Shown: positions 8,150 through 17,618, numbered from the stretch's first letter. The stretch: 64,000 nt of DNA from Paraburkholderia caffeinitolerans (GCF_902859945.1 NZ_CADIKL010000009.1:62001-126000); one strand, 5' to 3'. Notes: generated from the letters alone by a model not told the origin. Numbers and translations are program-made.

Positions 8150-9751
8150 TTACGACACGGTGCGATTGCGCACGCGTTCCGGCGAGAGCACGGTCGGCAG
8201 CGCCTTGGGCAGCGTGTTCGGCCAGTCGCGGCTGTAGTGCAGGCCGCGGCTCTCGCGGCGCGAGCGCGCGCTTTCGACGATCAGCGACGCCACGTCGACC
8301 AGGTTGCGCAACTCCAGTAGATCGCGTGTCACGCGGAAGTTCGCGTAGTACTCGAGAATCTCGTCGCGCAGGAGCGCGATGCGATGCTGCGCGCGTTCGA
8401 GGCGCTTGTCGGTGCGCACGATGCCCACGTAGTTCCACATGAGGCGGCGCAGTTCGTCCCAGTTGTGGGCGACCACCACTTCTTCATCGGAATCGGAGAC
8501 CCGGCTTTCGTCCCAGTCGGGCAGCGGGGCGTGCGCGCCCGCGCCGAAGCCCTCGGCTTCGATCGCCTCGGCAGCCGAACGGCCGATCACGAGGCATTCG
8601 AGCAGCGAGTTGCTGGCAAGCCGGTTGGCGCCGTGCAGGCCCGTGTACGACGTTTCGCCGACGGCGTAGAGCCCCGCGAGGTCGGTGCGCCCGGCCAGGT
8701 CGGTCACGACGCCGCCGCAGGTATAGTGCGCGGCGGGCACGACAGGGATGGGCTCTTTCGCGATGTCGATGCCGAACTCGCGGCAGCGCGCGAGGATCGT
8801 CGGGAAGTGCTCTTCGAGGAACGCCAGCGGTTGATGGCTGATGTCCAGATGCACGCAGTCGATGCCGTGCTTCTTGATCTCGAAGTCGATCGCGCGCGCG
8901 ACGATGTCGCGCGGCGCAAGCTCCTCGCGCGCGTCGTGCGCGGGCATGAAGCGCGTGCCGTCGGGCAGGCGCAGCAGGCCGCCTTCGCCGCGCACGGCTT
9001 CGGAAATCAGGAAGGACTTGGCGTGCGGGTGGAACAAGCAAGTGGGGTGGAACTGGATGAACTCCATGTTCGCGACCCGGCAACCCGCGCGCCAGGCCAT
9101 GGCGATGCCGTCTCCGGTGGCCGTGTCGGGGTTGGTCGTGTAGAGGTACACCTTGCCCGCGCCGCCCGTGGCCAGCACCGTGTGCGGCGCCTGGATCGTT
9201 ACCGTGCGGTCGTTCTTCAGATCGAGCGCGTAGAGTCCGTGGCAACGGCGGCCCGGCAGGCCGAGACGGTCGGACGTGATGACGTCGATCGCCTGGTGAT
9301 CTTCGAGGATCGTGATGTTCGGGTGCTGTCGCGCGCGTTCGAGCAGCGTTTGCACGACTGCATGGCCGGTCGCGTCGGCGGCGTGGATGATGCGCCGGTG
9401 GCTGTGGCCGCCCTCGCGCGTGAGATGGAAGCCGAGTTCGGCGGCGGCGTCCTTCGTGAACGGCACCTCCTGGCCGATCAGCCATTCGATGGCCTCGCGG
9501 CCATGCTCGACGATATAGCGTGTGGCGGCTTCCTCGCACAGGCCGCCGCCGGCGACGAGCGTGTCGTCCACGTGGTTTTCCACGCTATCGGCCGAATCGA
9601 GCACTGCGGCTATGCCGCCTTGCGCGCGGTCGCTTGCGCCTTCGGTCATTGCGCGCTTGGCGATCAATACCACGCGGCGCGAATCCGCGAGGTTCAGCGC
9701 AACACTCAGTCCCGCCAGTCCGCTGCCGACGATCGCTACATCGAAATTCAT
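8150..9751 (-). CDS. nadB: L-aspartate oxidase
   Basis: FAD enzyme that oxidises L-aspartate to iminoaspartate, the substrate of NadA. The 533-residue protein starts MNFDVAIVGSGLAGLSVALN (dinucleotide-binding GxGxxG). It continues with AQGGIAAVLDSADS, the substrate-side loops HTVLATGGAGKVY and EFIQFHPTCL, and AAHYTCGGVVTD, as in the succinate dehydrogenase/fumarate reductase flavoprotein family. The ATG at 9751 has a GGAGAGG ribosome site; an upstream in-frame ATG at 9832 would add 27 residues not typical of the family. It faces nadC. No partner iron-sulfur or membrane subunit is nearby, which argues for NadB rather than SdhA. Confidence 0.96.
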   Translation of the reverse strand: MNFDVAIVGSGLAGLSVALNLADSRRVVLIAKRAMTEGASDRAQGGIAAVLDSADSVENHVDDTLVAGGGLCEEAATRYIVEHGREAIEWLIGQEVPFTKDAAAELGFHLTREGGHSHRRIIHAADATGHAVVQTLLERARQHPNITILEDHQAIDVITSDRLGLPGRRCHGLYALDLKNDRTVTIQAPHTVLATGGAGKVYLYTTNPDTATGDGIAMAWRAGCRVANMEFIQFHPTCLFHPHAKSFLISEAVRGEGGLLRLPDGTRFMPAHDAREELAPRDIVARAIDFEIKKHGIDCVHLDISHQPLAFLEEHFPTILARCREFGIDIAKEPIPVVPAAHYTCGGVVTDLAGRTDLAGLYAVGETSYTGLHGANRLASNSLLECLVIGRSAAEAIEAEGFGAGAHAPLPDWDESRVSDSDEEVVVAHNWDELRRLMWNYVGIVRTDKRLERAQHRIALLRDEILEYYANFRVTRDLLELRNLVDVASLIVESARSRRESRGLHYSRDWPNTLPKALPTVLSPERVRNRTVS

Positions 9752-9847
9752 GGTCCTGCCTCTCCGTCTCTCTTGTTCTACCTGGTGAAGCGGGAAGCAT
9801 ACTCCGAGAGGGGAGCGAACGAAAAGCCGCACTTGTGGCGCAAAAAG

Positions 9848-9875
9848 AAAAACCCCGCCAAAAGGCGGGGTTTTT
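9848..9875 (-). terminator. Terminator after rpmB-rpmG
   Basis: The stem aaaccccgcc / ggcggggttt with a 4-base loop is flanked by A- and T-runs at 9846-9875. It is 30 bases past the rpmG stop on the minus strand. Confidence 0.85.
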
Positions 9876-9905
9876 CTGTCTTCGTCAGGCTCGAAACCCG
9901 ATCAA

Positions 9906-10073
9906 TTACTTGATCTTGGTTTCCTTGTACTCGACGTGCTTGCGAACAACCGGGTCGAACTTCTTGATCGACATTTTTTCCGGCATGTTGCGCTTGTTCT
10001 TCGTGGTCGTGTAGAAGTGACCCGTGCCTGCGGTCGACTCGAGCTTGATCTTGTCGCGGATACCCTTGGCCAT
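9906..10073 (-). CDS. rpmG: 50S ribosomal protein L33
   Basis: Small protein of the large ribosomal subunit. It has 55 residues, beginning [20 protein letters not shown] and ending EYKETKIK, which is the usual length and sequence of proteobacterial L33. The zinc-binding cysteines of the C+ form are absent, so this is a C- (zinc-independent) L33. It follows rpmB by 10 bases on the same strand, the normal rpmBG operon. The ribosome site AAGGAG lies just upstream of the ATG. The gene is too short to stand out by ORF length but is certain from its sequence. Confidence 0.97.
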   Translation of the reverse strand: MAKGIRDKIKLESTAGTGHFYTTTKNKRNMPEKMSIKKFDPVVRKHVEYKETKIK

Positions 10074-10083
10074 GATTTACTCC

Positions 10084-10317
10084 TTACAGTTCGCCGCGTG
10101 CGCGCAGGTCTGCGAGCACGGAATCGATGCCGTTCTTGTCGATCAGGCGCAGGCCTGCGTTCGAGATGCGCAGACGCACCCAACGGTTTTCGCTTTCAAC
10201 CCAGAAACGGCGATTTTGCAGATTCGGGAGGAAACGGCGCTTGGTTTTGTTGTTTGCGTGGGAAACGTTGTTGCCGCTCATCGGCGCTTTCCCAGTGACT
10301 TGGCATACACGTGCCAT
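10084..10317 (-). CDS. rpmB: 50S ribosomal protein L28
   Basis: Structural protein of the large ribosomal subunit. Its 77 residues begin [20 protein letters not shown] and contain [20 protein letters not shown], matching L28 along its full length. It is the first gene of the rpmB-rpmG pair. A well-formed promoter about 175 bases upstream and the hairpin after rpmG define a two-gene transcription unit. The leader of about 165 bases between promoter and start codon contains no ORF I would call a gene. Confidence 0.97.
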   Translation of the reverse strand: MARVCQVTGKAPMSGNNVSHANNKTKRRFLPNLQNRRFWVESENRWVRLRISNAGLRLIDKNGIDSVLADLRARGEL

Positions 10318-10491
10318 GAGACACTCCTACGGAAATTCTGAGTTCGAGAGCCGCTTAAGTTTCCCAGGCGAGAAATGGCCGGAATAAGAGCGCGCTCACG
10401 TATGGATGAGAGACAACCTCGAACCCAGGCCGTATTTCCCCTGGAACGCCGCGACGGGCTTCGGAACAGGGTTGGAAATAGGCAAACCGGA

Positions 10492-10521
10492 ATTCTAGCA
10501 GGAAAATGCCTGGAAAATCAA
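10492..10521 (-). promoter_or_regulatory. Sigma-70 type promoter for rpmB-rpmG
   Basis: On the minus strand TTGATT (10521-10516) is followed after 18 bases by TAGAAT (10497-10492). It points toward rpmB, and the predicted RNA start is near 10485. The 10318-10593 gap otherwise holds nothing recognisable. Confidence 0.55.
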
Positions 10522-10593
10522 ACGCGATTTACGGATGACGTGGTGGTGCCGTACGACACCCGGCACAGGAAAATGGGTGGGGACGCCGTGGCG

Positions 10594-11391
10594 TCAATCG
10601 AGACCGTGCTGGGCAAACGAAAACGTCTCCTGCGTGCCGATGATCAGGTGGTCCACGAGCTGCACTTCCACGAGCGCGAGGGTTTCGCGCAGCACCCGCG
10701 TGAGGCGCCGGTCGCTCGCGCTCGGCTGGACCGCGCCCGACGGATGATTATGCGCGACGATCAGGCTTGCCGCATTGAGCATCAAGGCGCGTCGCACGAT
10801 TTCGCGCGGGTACACCGCCATGCGCGTGAGCGAGCCGCGCGTGCTTTCCTCGGTGCGGATCAGCCGGTGCCGCACGTCGAGAAATAGGCACACGAACACT
10901 TCGTAGCCGCGCCCGCCGATCAGCAGGCGTAGATAGTCTTCGACCGCGCCGGGGGAATCGATCAACGGTTTGTCTTCCAGTTGCTCGGCAAGTGCGCGGC
11001 GGGCGAGTTCTAGCACCGCCACGAGCTTCGAGGCTTTGGCCGGCCCGATGCCGCGCAAACCTTCGAATTCCTCGCGCTGGGCGTCGAGCATGGCGCGCAG
11101 CGATCCGAAATGCGCAAGCAGCGATCTGGCAACGTCGAATACGTTGTGGCCCCGCAGCCCCGAGCCAAGCACGAGCACGACCAGTTCGAGGTCGGAGAGC
11201 GCGGACGGACCGGATTCGCGCAGGCGTTCGCGCGGCATTGCGCGGCGCTGCGCCGCAGTGTGCTCGCTGCCCGTGACCAAAGCGGTCGGGGGTGTTCGCA
11301 CCGCGTCGCACGCAAAAGCGGGCGGAGCGCCGCCCGCGCCGGAAGCGGCGCCGTCGCGCCAAAGCGGCTTGTTACAGGCGATTTCGAACAT
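10594..11391 (-). CDS. radC: RadC-family JAB/MPN domain protein
   Basis: Family known as RadC (formerly DNA repair protein); its real role is unsettled. The N-terminal region has an HhH-like part ([20 protein letters not shown]). The C-terminal JAMM/MPN+ domain has [14 protein letters not shown], giving the H-x-H and Asp metal ligands. There are 265 residues from the ATG at 11391, chosen for its GAGGAG ribosome site; an upstream in-frame ATG at 11436 is less likely. The first 45 residues are Ala/Pro-rich and weakly conserved in appearance. It is divergent from fkpB. Confidence 0.93.
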   Translation of the reverse strand: MFEIACNKPLWRDGAASGAGGAPPAFACDAVRTPPTALVTGSEHTAAQRRAMPRERLRESGPSALSDLELVVLVLGSGLRGHNVFDVARSLLAHFGSLRAMLDAQREEFEGLRGIGPAKASKLVAVLELARRALAEQLEDKPLIDSPGAVEDYLRLLIGGRGYEVFVCLFLDVRHRLIRTEESTRGSLTRMAVYPREIVRRALMLNAASLIVAHNHPSGAVQPSASDRRLTRVLRETLALVEVQLVDHLIIGTQETFSFAQHGLD

Positions 11392-11551
11392 AGGATCTCC
11401 TCGCGCCGGGCGGGGCGTATGACCGCCGTCCAGCAACCATGTGGCTTACAATACGGGTTTTCCGACCGCAGGAAGGCGGCCGGACCGGCCCCTTGAGGGC
11501 GCCTTCCGTGCGCACGCGTTGCGCTCGCGACCAGACGAAAATGAGTACCGC

Positions 11552-12007
11552 ATGAGCATCATCGACATCTCCGAGGTGAAACCCGGTTCCCACGTCACCC
11601 TGAACTACCGGCTTTCGCTTGCCGACGGCACCGAGATCGTCAATACGTTTGCCGACCGCCCCGCCACGCTGCTGCTGGGCGTCGGGCAGCTTTCGCCGCC
11701 GCTGGAGAACATTCTGATCGGTCTGAAAGTGGGGCACCACTCCACCTTTCAGCTAGAACCCGGCGTCGCTTTCGGCCAGCGCAACCCCGACCTGATCCAG
11801 CGTATCTCGCTCAAGACGTTGCGCGACAATGCGGTGATCGGCGAGTCGTTCAACCCCGGCGACCTCATCGAGTTCAACGCCCCCGACGGCGGCCGCTACG
11901 CCGGCGTGCTCAAGGAGGTGAACGACAGCTCAGCGCTGTTCGATTTCAACCACCCGCTCGCAGGCCAGGCGGTTGCGTTCGAAGTGCAAATCATCGGAAT
12001 CCTTTAA
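11552..12007 (+). CDS. fkpB: FKBP-type peptidyl-prolyl isomerase (SlpA/FkpB group)
   Basis: Cis-trans prolyl isomerase and probable chaperone, cytosolic since no signal peptide is seen. The 151 residues start [20 protein letters not shown]. The FKBP fold is indicated by [12 protein letters not shown], an inserted flap with [19 protein letters not shown], and a C-terminal [20 protein letters not shown], all typical of SlyD/SlpA proteins. The His-rich metal tail of SlyD is absent, which favours SlpA/FkpB. It sits 5 bases upstream of ispH, the same pairing as in E. coli. TACAAT at 11447-11452 may be its -10 element. Confidence 0.93.
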   Translation: MSIIDISEVKPGSHVTLNYRLSLADGTEIVNTFADRPATLLLGVGQLSPPLENILIGLKVGHHSTFQLEPGVAFGQRNPDLIQRISLKTLRDNAVIGESFNPGDLIEFNAPDGGRYAGVLKEVNDSSALFDFNHPLAGQAVAFEVQIIGIL

Positions 12008-12012
12008 AGCCC

Positions 12013-12972
12013 ATGACCACGGACACGTCCCAACTCTCCGATGCAGAAATCCTGCTCGCCCAGCCGCGCGGGTTTTGCGCCGGTGTCGACCGCGCCATCG
12101 AGATCGTCGAGCGGGCCATTCAACTGCATGGCGCGCCCATTTACGTGCGCCACGAGATCGTCCATAACGCCTACGTGGTTGAAGACCTGCGCAAGAAAGG
12201 CGCGATCTTCATCGAGCAGCTCGACGAAGTGCCGGCCGGCAACACCGTCATCTTCAGCGCCCACGGCGTGTCCAAGGCCGTGCGCGCCGACGCCGAGGCG
12301 CGCGGCCTGCGCGTCTACGACGCGACTTGCCCGCTTGTGACCAAGGTGCACGTCGAAGTGGCGAAGATGCGCGACGAAGGCCTCGACATCGTGATGATCG
12401 GCCACAAGGGACATCCGGAAGTTGAAGGCACGATGGGCCAGGTGCGCGAGGGCATGTATCTGGTCGAGGATATCTCCGACGTGGCCGCGCTCACCCTGCG
12501 CGACCCGCAGCGCGTGGCGTTCGTCACGCAGACCACACTCTCAGTGGACGATGCGGCCGATATCATCGCCGCGCTCAAGCAACGTTTCCCCGATATTCGC
12601 GAGCCCAAGAAGCAGGACATCTGCTACGCCACGCAGAACCGTCAGGACGCGGTCAAGTTCATGGCGCCGCAGTGCGACGTCGTGATCGTGGTGGGCAGCC
12701 CGAACAGCTCCAATTCGAACCGTCTGCGCGAAGTGGCCGAAAAGCGCGGCATTCCCGCCTATATGGTGGATGCGCCGGACCAGATCGATCCGCGCTGGCT
12801 CGAGGGCAAGCGCCGCATCGGCCTGACAGCGGGCGCGTCGGCGCCCGAGGCGCTCGCGCAGCAAATCATCGAGCGTTTGCGTGAACTGGGCGTGCGCAAT
12901 GTGCGCGCGCTCGAGGGTATCGAAGAAAGCATTGCATTTCCGCTGCCAAGAGGGCTTGGGCAGTCGGCCTGA
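12013..12972 (+). CDS. ispH: 4-hydroxy-3-methylbut-2-enyl diphosphate reductase
   Basis: Last step of the MEP isoprenoid pathway: reduces HMBPP to IPP and DMAPP using an iron-sulfur cluster. The 319-residue protein carries the three cluster cysteines in [17 protein letters not shown] (C22), [12 protein letters not shown] and [10 protein letters not shown]. Further family motifs are [24 protein letters not shown] and [14 protein letters not shown]. It is the second gene of the fkpB-ispH operon and is closed by a strong terminator. Confidence 0.98.
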   Translation: MTTDTSQLSDAEILLAQPRGFCAGVDRAIEIVERAIQLHGAPIYVRHEIVHNAYVVEDLRKKGAIFIEQLDEVPAGNTVIFSAHGVSKAVRADAEARGLRVYDATCPLVTKVHVEVAKMRDEGLDIVMIGHKGHPEVEGTMGQVREGMYLVEDISDVAALTLRDPQRVAFVTQTTLSVDDAADIIAALKQRFPDIREPKKQDICYATQNRQDAVKFMAPQCDVVIVVGSPNSSNSNRLREVAEKRGIPAYMVDAPDQIDPRWLEGKRRIGLTAGASAPEALAQQIIERLRELGVRNVRALEGIEESIAFPLPRGLGQSA

Positions 12973-13000
12973 TACCGGACCTTGTCTCCGGTTCCAGAAG

Positions 13001-13027
13001 AAAGCGCACTGATGGTGCGCTTTTTTT
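13001..13027 (+). terminator. Terminator of the fkpB-ispH operon
   Basis: The stem aaagcgcac / gtgcgcttt (about 13001-13009 and 13015-13023, small loop) is followed by a run of T's to 13027. It lies 28 bases past the ispH stop. Confidence 0.9.
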
Positions 13028-13415
13028 ATGGCCGCGAAATGATTAAATAGGGATGCATCTCGCGAAGTGTGAGGTAAACCTCGTTGTTTCGGCCTGGCCG
13101 TATTAGTGTTTTCGCTAAAGGGCCGGGCCGAATTTCATGGTGTGACCCCTGTTTTCGGGTAGTTTGGCCTCTCACAATTCTCTGCGCACCGATTCGATGC
13201 GAAATCTCAATAACTACTTAAATCCAGACGACGATTAAGGCAATGCCCACCTGGTAAGGCGTCGCGCCAGGCTGAAACAACACTTGATGCACGCGGGGCA
13301 GGTTTTTGGTGCAACTGATGCACTGAAATATGGCGCAACCATGGGTGCAACCTATGTCACCTTCCTATTTCAAAAAGAGGTTGCAATGCAGGAAAACCCT
13401 GTCGGTTCAACAATA

Positions 13416-13443
13416 TTGCCTGCCGCATAATTGGCGTTACAAT
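13416..13443 (+). promoter_or_regulatory. Promoter in the leader region upstream of livH
   Basis: TTGCCT at 13416-13421 is followed after 16 bases by TACAAT at 13438-13443. The predicted RNA start is near 13450, about 480 bases before livH. The stretch between the ispH terminator and this promoter (13028-13415) shows nothing else I recognise. Confidence 0.5.
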
Positions 13444-13519
13444 GCGCGCGTTCTGGGGGCCGAATGTCCTTGTGAGGCCCTCCAGGCAAGCATTTCGGAA
13501 GGCGCAGGAGACCTGATTA

Positions 13520-13723
13520 ATGGAAGTCGAGTTTGCTTTTGCCGCGCCTTCGGCGGCTGCGGTTGCAACGCACCAGACGTGGTTCGTCCGCAGTGTCGAA
13601 GCGGGCACGAGCGCAATATCGATCCTTGCGCCGAAGCAGGGGGTCATGACGTACAACGCACGCAAGGCTGGCCGCAAGGTCCGCAGCGCAGGCGTTGCTG
13701 CGAATGTGACAGGCAGTTGTTGA
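13520..13723 (+). CDS. Possible small ORF in the livH leader, unrecognised
   Basis: A 67-codon ORF between a good promoter and an intrinsic terminator. It starts at an ATG nine bases after AGGAG. The product begins MEVEFAFAAPSAAAVATHQ, has a basic middle (NARKAGRKVRS) and ends in a cysteine. It has no signal peptide, membrane helix or family motif I recognise, and no unusual run of Leu, Ile or Val codons as a classic attenuation peptide for this operon would have. It may be a real small protein, or only the readable part of a non-coding leader or sRNA. I do not assign a function. Confidence 0.3.
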   Translation: MEVEFAFAAPSAAAVATHQTWFVRSVEAGTSAISILAPKQGVMTYNARKAGRKVRSAGVAANVTGSC

Positions 13724-13728
13724 ACCCG

Positions 13729-13760
13729 ACGGCACCGAACCATCCGACGGTGCCGTTTTT
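13729..13760 (+). terminator. Intrinsic terminator inside the livH leader
   Basis: The stem acggcaccg (13729-13737) / cggtgccgt (13748-13756) has a 10-base loop and ends in TTTTT. It lies 6 bases after the small ORF and about 175 bases before livH. Together with the upstream promoter it defines a transcript of about 310 bases, or an attenuator for the liv operon. Confidence 0.7.
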
Positions 13761-13934
13761 GCATCCGCTTCCGGCGAGCCTGCCGCTGCAACACAGCAGC
13801 AAAGCGAACTGGGTGTGGCCAACCTTTACCGGTCTTTTACTTCAGTACCCGAGAGTGTCGTTGCGGTTCCGTAAAACATCGCCCACCGGCCGATGACGAG
13901 CGCGAATCCGGTCGCACGGGCAAAGGAGCATTAA

Positions 13935-14885
13935 ATGGATATTTTCATCCAGCAGATCCTGAACGGGCTGGTGCTTGGCAGCATCTACGCCATCATCGCG
14001 CTGGGCTATACGATGGTGTACGGGATTCTGGGCATCATCAATTTCGCGCATGGCGACGTGCTCATGGTCGGCGCGATGGTTGCGCTTTCCGCGATCAACG
14101 TGCTGCATAACCACTTCCCGGGCCTCGGGAATATCCCCACACTGTGCATTGCGCTCGTGGTTGCCGCGATTGTTTGCGCTTTGGTCGGGTACACGATCGA
14201 AAAAATCGCTTACCGGCCGCTGCGGCGCGCACCGCGTCTCGCCCCGCTGATCACCGCCATTGGCGTGTCGATCCTGCTGGAAACGCTCGCGATGATGATC
14301 TGGTCGCGCAACCCGTTGGCCTTCCCGCAACTGATCTCGACCGACCCGATCAACGTGATCAAGGCGACCGACACGGGCGTCGGCGCGGTGATCTCGCCGA
14401 CCGAAATCGTCATCATCGCCGTCGCGTTCATCGTGATGGCGGGTCTGCTGCTCCTCGTGCACAAGACCAAGCTCGGCCGCGCGATGCGTGCGATCGCCGA
14501 AAATCCGAACAACGCGAGCCTGATGGGCGTGAACCCGAACTTCGTGATCTCGGCCACCTTCATGATCGGCTCGGCGCTGGCTGCGCTGGCCGGCGTGATG
14601 ATCGCCTCCGAATACGGCAATGCGCACTTCTACATGGGCTTCATCCCCGGCATGAAGGCGTTCACCGCGGCGGTGCTCGGCGGTATCGGCAACCTTGGGG
14701 GCGCGATGGTCGGCGGCGTGGTGCTCGGGCTCATCGAGCAGCTCGGCGCGGGCTACATCGGCGGCCTGACGGGAGGGGTGTTCGGCAGTAACTATCAGGA
14801 CGTGTTTGCATTCATCGTGCTGATCGTCGTGCTCGTGTTCCGTCCGTCGGGGCTGCTGGGCGAACGTGTCGCGGACCGCGCATAA
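13935..14885 (+). CDS. livH: Branched-chain amino acid ABC importer, permease LivH
   Basis: First inner-membrane permease of a high-affinity branched-chain amino-acid type importer. The 316 residues begin MDIFIQQILNGLVLGSIYAI and span about eight hydrophobic segments. The LivH hallmarks are present: YGILGIINFAHGD near the N terminus, AIAENPNNASLMGVNP in the cytoplasmic coupling loop, and FTAAVLGGIGNLGGAMVGG. AAAGGAG lies eight bases before the ATG. It is the first gene of livHMGF. No periplasmic binding protein gene is adjacent, so the cognate LivJ/K must be encoded elsewhere. Confidence 0.95.
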   Translation: MDIFIQQILNGLVLGSIYAIIALGYTMVYGILGIINFAHGDVLMVGAMVALSAINVLHNHFPGLGNIPTLCIALVVAAIVCALVGYTIEKIAYRPLRRAPRLAPLITAIGVSILLETLAMMIWSRNPLAFPQLISTDPINVIKATDTGVGAVISPTEIVIIAVAFIVMAGLLLLVHKTKLGRAMRAIAENPNNASLMGVNPNFVISATFMIGSALAALAGVMIASEYGNAHFYMGFIPGMKAFTAAVLGGIGNLGGAMVGGVVLGLIEQLGAGYIGGLTGGVFGSNYQDVFAFIVLIVVLVFRPSGLLGERVADRA

Positions 14886-14901
14886 CAGGGGGTAGCACAA
14901 C

Positions 14902-16071
14902 ATGACTTCCATTCAACCGATCGAGCCGTCGACGACGCTCATCCCCGAAAAGAACACGGCGAAAACGCTCACGGTGGGCATCGTGACCGCCATCGTCGTG
15001 GCCTCGCTTCCGTTCGTAGTGGGCGCCGCGGGCGGCAACTACTGGGTGCGCGTGCTGGACTTCGCGATGCTCTATGTGATGCTCGCGCTAGGCCTGAACG
15101 TGGTGGTGGGCTTCGCCGGCCTGCTGGACTTGGGCTACATCGCGTTCTACGCAGTGGGCGCCTACGTTGCCGCGCTGCTGACCTCGCCGCACCTCACGAA
15201 CCAGTTCGAGTGGATCGCGCACATGCTGCCGAACGGCATGCATACGCCGTACTGGATCGTCGTGCCAATCGCGATGGGGGTTGCGGCGCTTGCGGGCGTC
15301 CTGCTCGGCGCGCCGACGCTGCGTCTGCGTGGCGACTATCTCGCGATCGTGACCCTCGGCTTCGGGGAAATCGTTCGTATCTTCATGAACAACCTCGACC
15401 GTCCGGTGAACATCACTAACGGGCCGCAGGGCATTACGGGCGTGGCACCGCTGCACGTCGCAGGCATGGATCTTTCGCAGCCGCATACGGTCTTTGGCTT
15501 CACGTTCACGTCGGTGTACTGCTACTACTACGTGTTCGTGATCTGCGCGCTGTTCGTGATCTGGGTGTGTACGCGTCTGCAACACTCGCGCATCGGCCGC
15601 GCATGGGCCGCGATTCGCGAAGACGAAATCGCCGCCAAGGCTATGGGCATCAACACCCGTAACGTGAAGCTGCTCGCGTTCGCGATGGGTGCGTCGTTCG
15701 GTGGTCTCTCGGGCGCGATGTTTGGCGCGTTCCAGGGCTTCGTCTCGCCGGAATCGTTTACGTTCTGGGAGTCGGTCGTGGTGCTCGCCTGCGTGGTGCT
15801 CGGCGGCATGGGCCACATTCCGGGCGTGATTCTGGGCGCGGTCCTGCTGTCGATCTTCCCCGAGTTCCTGCGCTCGACCATGGGCCCGTTGCAGCACATG
15901 CTGTTCGGCCATCAGATCGTCGATACCGAAGTCATTCGTCAGCTGCTCTACGGCCTAGCGATGGTCGTCATCATGCTCTACCGCTCGGAAGGCTTGTGGC
16001 CTGCCGCGAAGCATGAAGACAAGATTGCGAAGATCGCGAAGCGCACCAGCAAGAAGCCGGTGCGCGCCTAA
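14902..16071 (+). CDS. livM: Branched-chain amino acid ABC importer, permease LivM
   Basis: Second permease of the importer. The 389-residue protein has a charged N-terminal extension of about 25 residues, then hydrophobic segments. Family motifs include YVMLALGLNVVVGFAGLLDL, YIAFYAVGAYVAALL, LRGDYLAIVTLGFGEIVRI and the coupling-loop segment AIREDEIAAKAMGINTRNVK. The C terminus is basic. A ribosome site (gggggtagc) lies upstream, 16 bases after livH. LivM and LivH should form the transmembrane channel driven by LivG and LivF. Confidence 0.95.
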   Translation: MTSIQPIEPSTTLIPEKNTAKTLTVGIVTAIVVASLPFVVGAAGGNYWVRVLDFAMLYVMLALGLNVVVGFAGLLDLGYIAFYAVGAYVAALLTSPHLTNQFEWIAHMLPNGMHTPYWIVVPIAMGVAALAGVLLGAPTLRLRGDYLAIVTLGFGEIVRIFMNNLDRPVNITNGPQGITGVAPLHVAGMDLSQPHTVFGFTFTSVYCYYYVFVICALFVIWVCTRLQHSRIGRAWAAIREDEIAAKAMGINTRNVKLLAFAMGASFGGLSGAMFGAFQGFVSPESFTFWESVVVLACVVLGGMGHIPGVILGAVLLSIFPEFLRSTMGPLQHMLFGHQIVDTEVIRQLLYGLAMVVIMLYRSEGLWPAAKHEDKIAKIAKRTSKKPVRA

Positions 16072-16094
16072 ACGACAGGACGGGAGAACTGAAT

Positions 16095-16871
16095 ATGAGC
16101 GACAAACCAATCCGCCTGTCGGTGAAGGGCGTGAACAAACGCTTCGGCGGCCTGCAGGCACTCTCCGACGTGGGCCTGCAAATCGAGTCGGGCACCATCT
16201 ACGGCCTGATCGGCCCGAACGGCGCGGGCAAGACCACGTTCTTCAACGTGATCACGGGCCTCTACACGCCGGACTCGGGAGAATTCCGGCTCGACGGCGA
16301 CACCTACACGCCGACCGCTGTGTATCAGGTGGCGAAGGCCGGCATCGCGCGCACGTTCCAGAACATCCGCCTGTTCGGCGGCATGACCGCACTGGAAAAC
16401 GTGATGGTGGGGCGTCACGTGCGCACGAAGCACGGCCTGCTGGGCGCGGTGTTCCAGACGCCGGCCGAGCGCAAGGAAGAACGCGAGATCAAGGAACGTG
16501 CGCTGGAACTGCTCGAATACGTGGGCATTGCGCAGTACGCCGACTACACCTCGCGCAATCTCTCGTACGGCCACCAGCGCCGCCTGGAAATTGCGCGCGC
16601 GCTCGCGACCGATCCGAAGCTGCTCGCGCTCGACGAGCCGGCTGCCGGCATGAACGCGACCGAGAAGGTCGAACTCACGCGCCTGCTCGACAAGATCCGC
16701 GCCGATGGCAAGACCATCCTGCTGATCGAGCACGACGTGAAACTGGTGATGGGCCTGTGCAACCGCATGACAGTGCTCGACTATGGGAAGGTGATTGCCG
16801 AGGGCCTGCCGCACGACGTGCAGAAGAACCCGAAGGTGATCGAGGCATATCTGGGCGCAGGAGTTCACTGA
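16095..16871 (+). CDS. livG: Branched-chain amino acid ABC importer, ATPase LivG
   Basis: First ATP-binding subunit, at the cytoplasmic face of the membrane. The 258 residues contain Walker A (GPNGAGKTTFFN), a Q-loop (FQNIRLFGGMT), the ABC signature in LSYGHQRRLEIARAL (the LivG-typical YGxQR form), Walker B (LLALDEPAAGMN) and the switch His (IEHDVKLVM). A good GGGAGAA-type ribosome site precedes the ATG. The stop overlaps the livF start (tgatg), so LivG and LivF are translationally coupled. Confidence 0.96.
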   Translation: MSDKPIRLSVKGVNKRFGGLQALSDVGLQIESGTIYGLIGPNGAGKTTFFNVITGLYTPDSGEFRLDGDTYTPTAVYQVAKAGIARTFQNIRLFGGMTALENVMVGRHVRTKHGLLGAVFQTPAERKEEREIKERALELLEYVGIAQYADYTSRNLSYGHQRRLEIARALATDPKLLALDEPAAGMNATEKVELTRLLDKIRADGKTILLIEHDVKLVMGLCNRMTVLDYGKVIAEGLPHDVQKNPKVIEAYLGAGVH

Positions 16872-17587
16872 TGGCTACACCGGTTCTGAAAATCAAGGGC
16901 CTGCAGGTCAATTACGGCGGCATTCAGGCGGTCAAGGGCGTGGACATGGAGGTCCAGCAGGGCGAGCTCGTCACGCTGATCGGCGCGAACGGCGCCGGCA
17001 AGACCACCACCATGAAGGCGATCACGGGCCTGAAACCGTACTCGGCGGGCGACATCGAATACATGGGCCAGTCGATCAAGGGCGTGCCGGCACACGAGCT
17101 TCTGAAGCGCGGCCTGGCGATGGTGCCGGAAGGGCGGGGCATCTTCGCGCGCATGTCGATCATCGAGAACATGCAGATGGGCGCGTACCTGCGCAACGAC
17201 AAGGACGGCATCCAGAAGGACGTCGACCGCATGTTCGGCTTCTTCCCGCGCTTGAAGGAGCGCGCGTCGCAACTCGCGGGCACGCTTTCGGGCGGCGAAC
17301 AGCAGATGCTGGCGATGGCGCGCGCAATCATCAGCAAGCCGAAGCTTTTGTTGCTCGACGAGCCGTCGATGGGTCTCTCGCCGATCATGGTCGAGAAGAT
17401 CTTCGAAGTGGTGCGCACGATTTCGGGCGAAGGCATCACGGTACTGCTGGTGGAGCAGAACGCGCGGCTCGCGCTGCAGGCGGCGAATCGCGGCTACGTG
17501 ATGGACTCGGGTCTCGTGACGATGGAAGGCGACGCGAAGCAGATGCTCGACGATCCGAAGGTGCGCGCGGCGTATCTGGGTGAATGA
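16871..17587 (+). CDS. livF: Branched-chain amino acid ABC importer, ATPase LivF
   Basis: Second ATP-binding subunit. The 238 residues from the ATG that overlaps the livG stop include Walker A (GANGAGKTTTMKAI), signature LSGGEQQMLAMARAI, Walker B (LLLLDEPSMGLSP) and VEQNAR with the LivF-typical Gln in place of the switch His. The sequence VPEGRGIFARMSIIENMQMG is diagnostic of LivF. The reading frame is open far upstream, but the family alignment begins at MATPVLKIKG. It is the last gene of the operon and is closed by a terminator. Confidence 0.96.
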   Translation: MATPVLKIKGLQVNYGGIQAVKGVDMEVQQGELVTLIGANGAGKTTTMKAITGLKPYSAGDIEYMGQSIKGVPAHELLKRGLAMVPEGRGIFARMSIIENMQMGAYLRNDKDGIQKDVDRMFGFFPRLKERASQLAGTLSGGEQQMLAMARAIISKPKLLLLDEPSMGLSPIMVEKIFEVVRTISGEGITVLLVEQNARLALQAANRGYVMDSGLVTMEGDAKQMLDDPKVRAAYLGE

Positions 17588-17618
17588 GTTTCAGCGGTCC
17601 ACGTGGCCGCGAAAAAAC

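Noticed and set aside
13330..13896. 188-codon plus-strand ORF in the livH leader
   Set aside because: Unnatural composition rich in Cys, Arg and Pro. It runs straight through the terminator and overlaps the better-supported 67-codon ORF in another frame.
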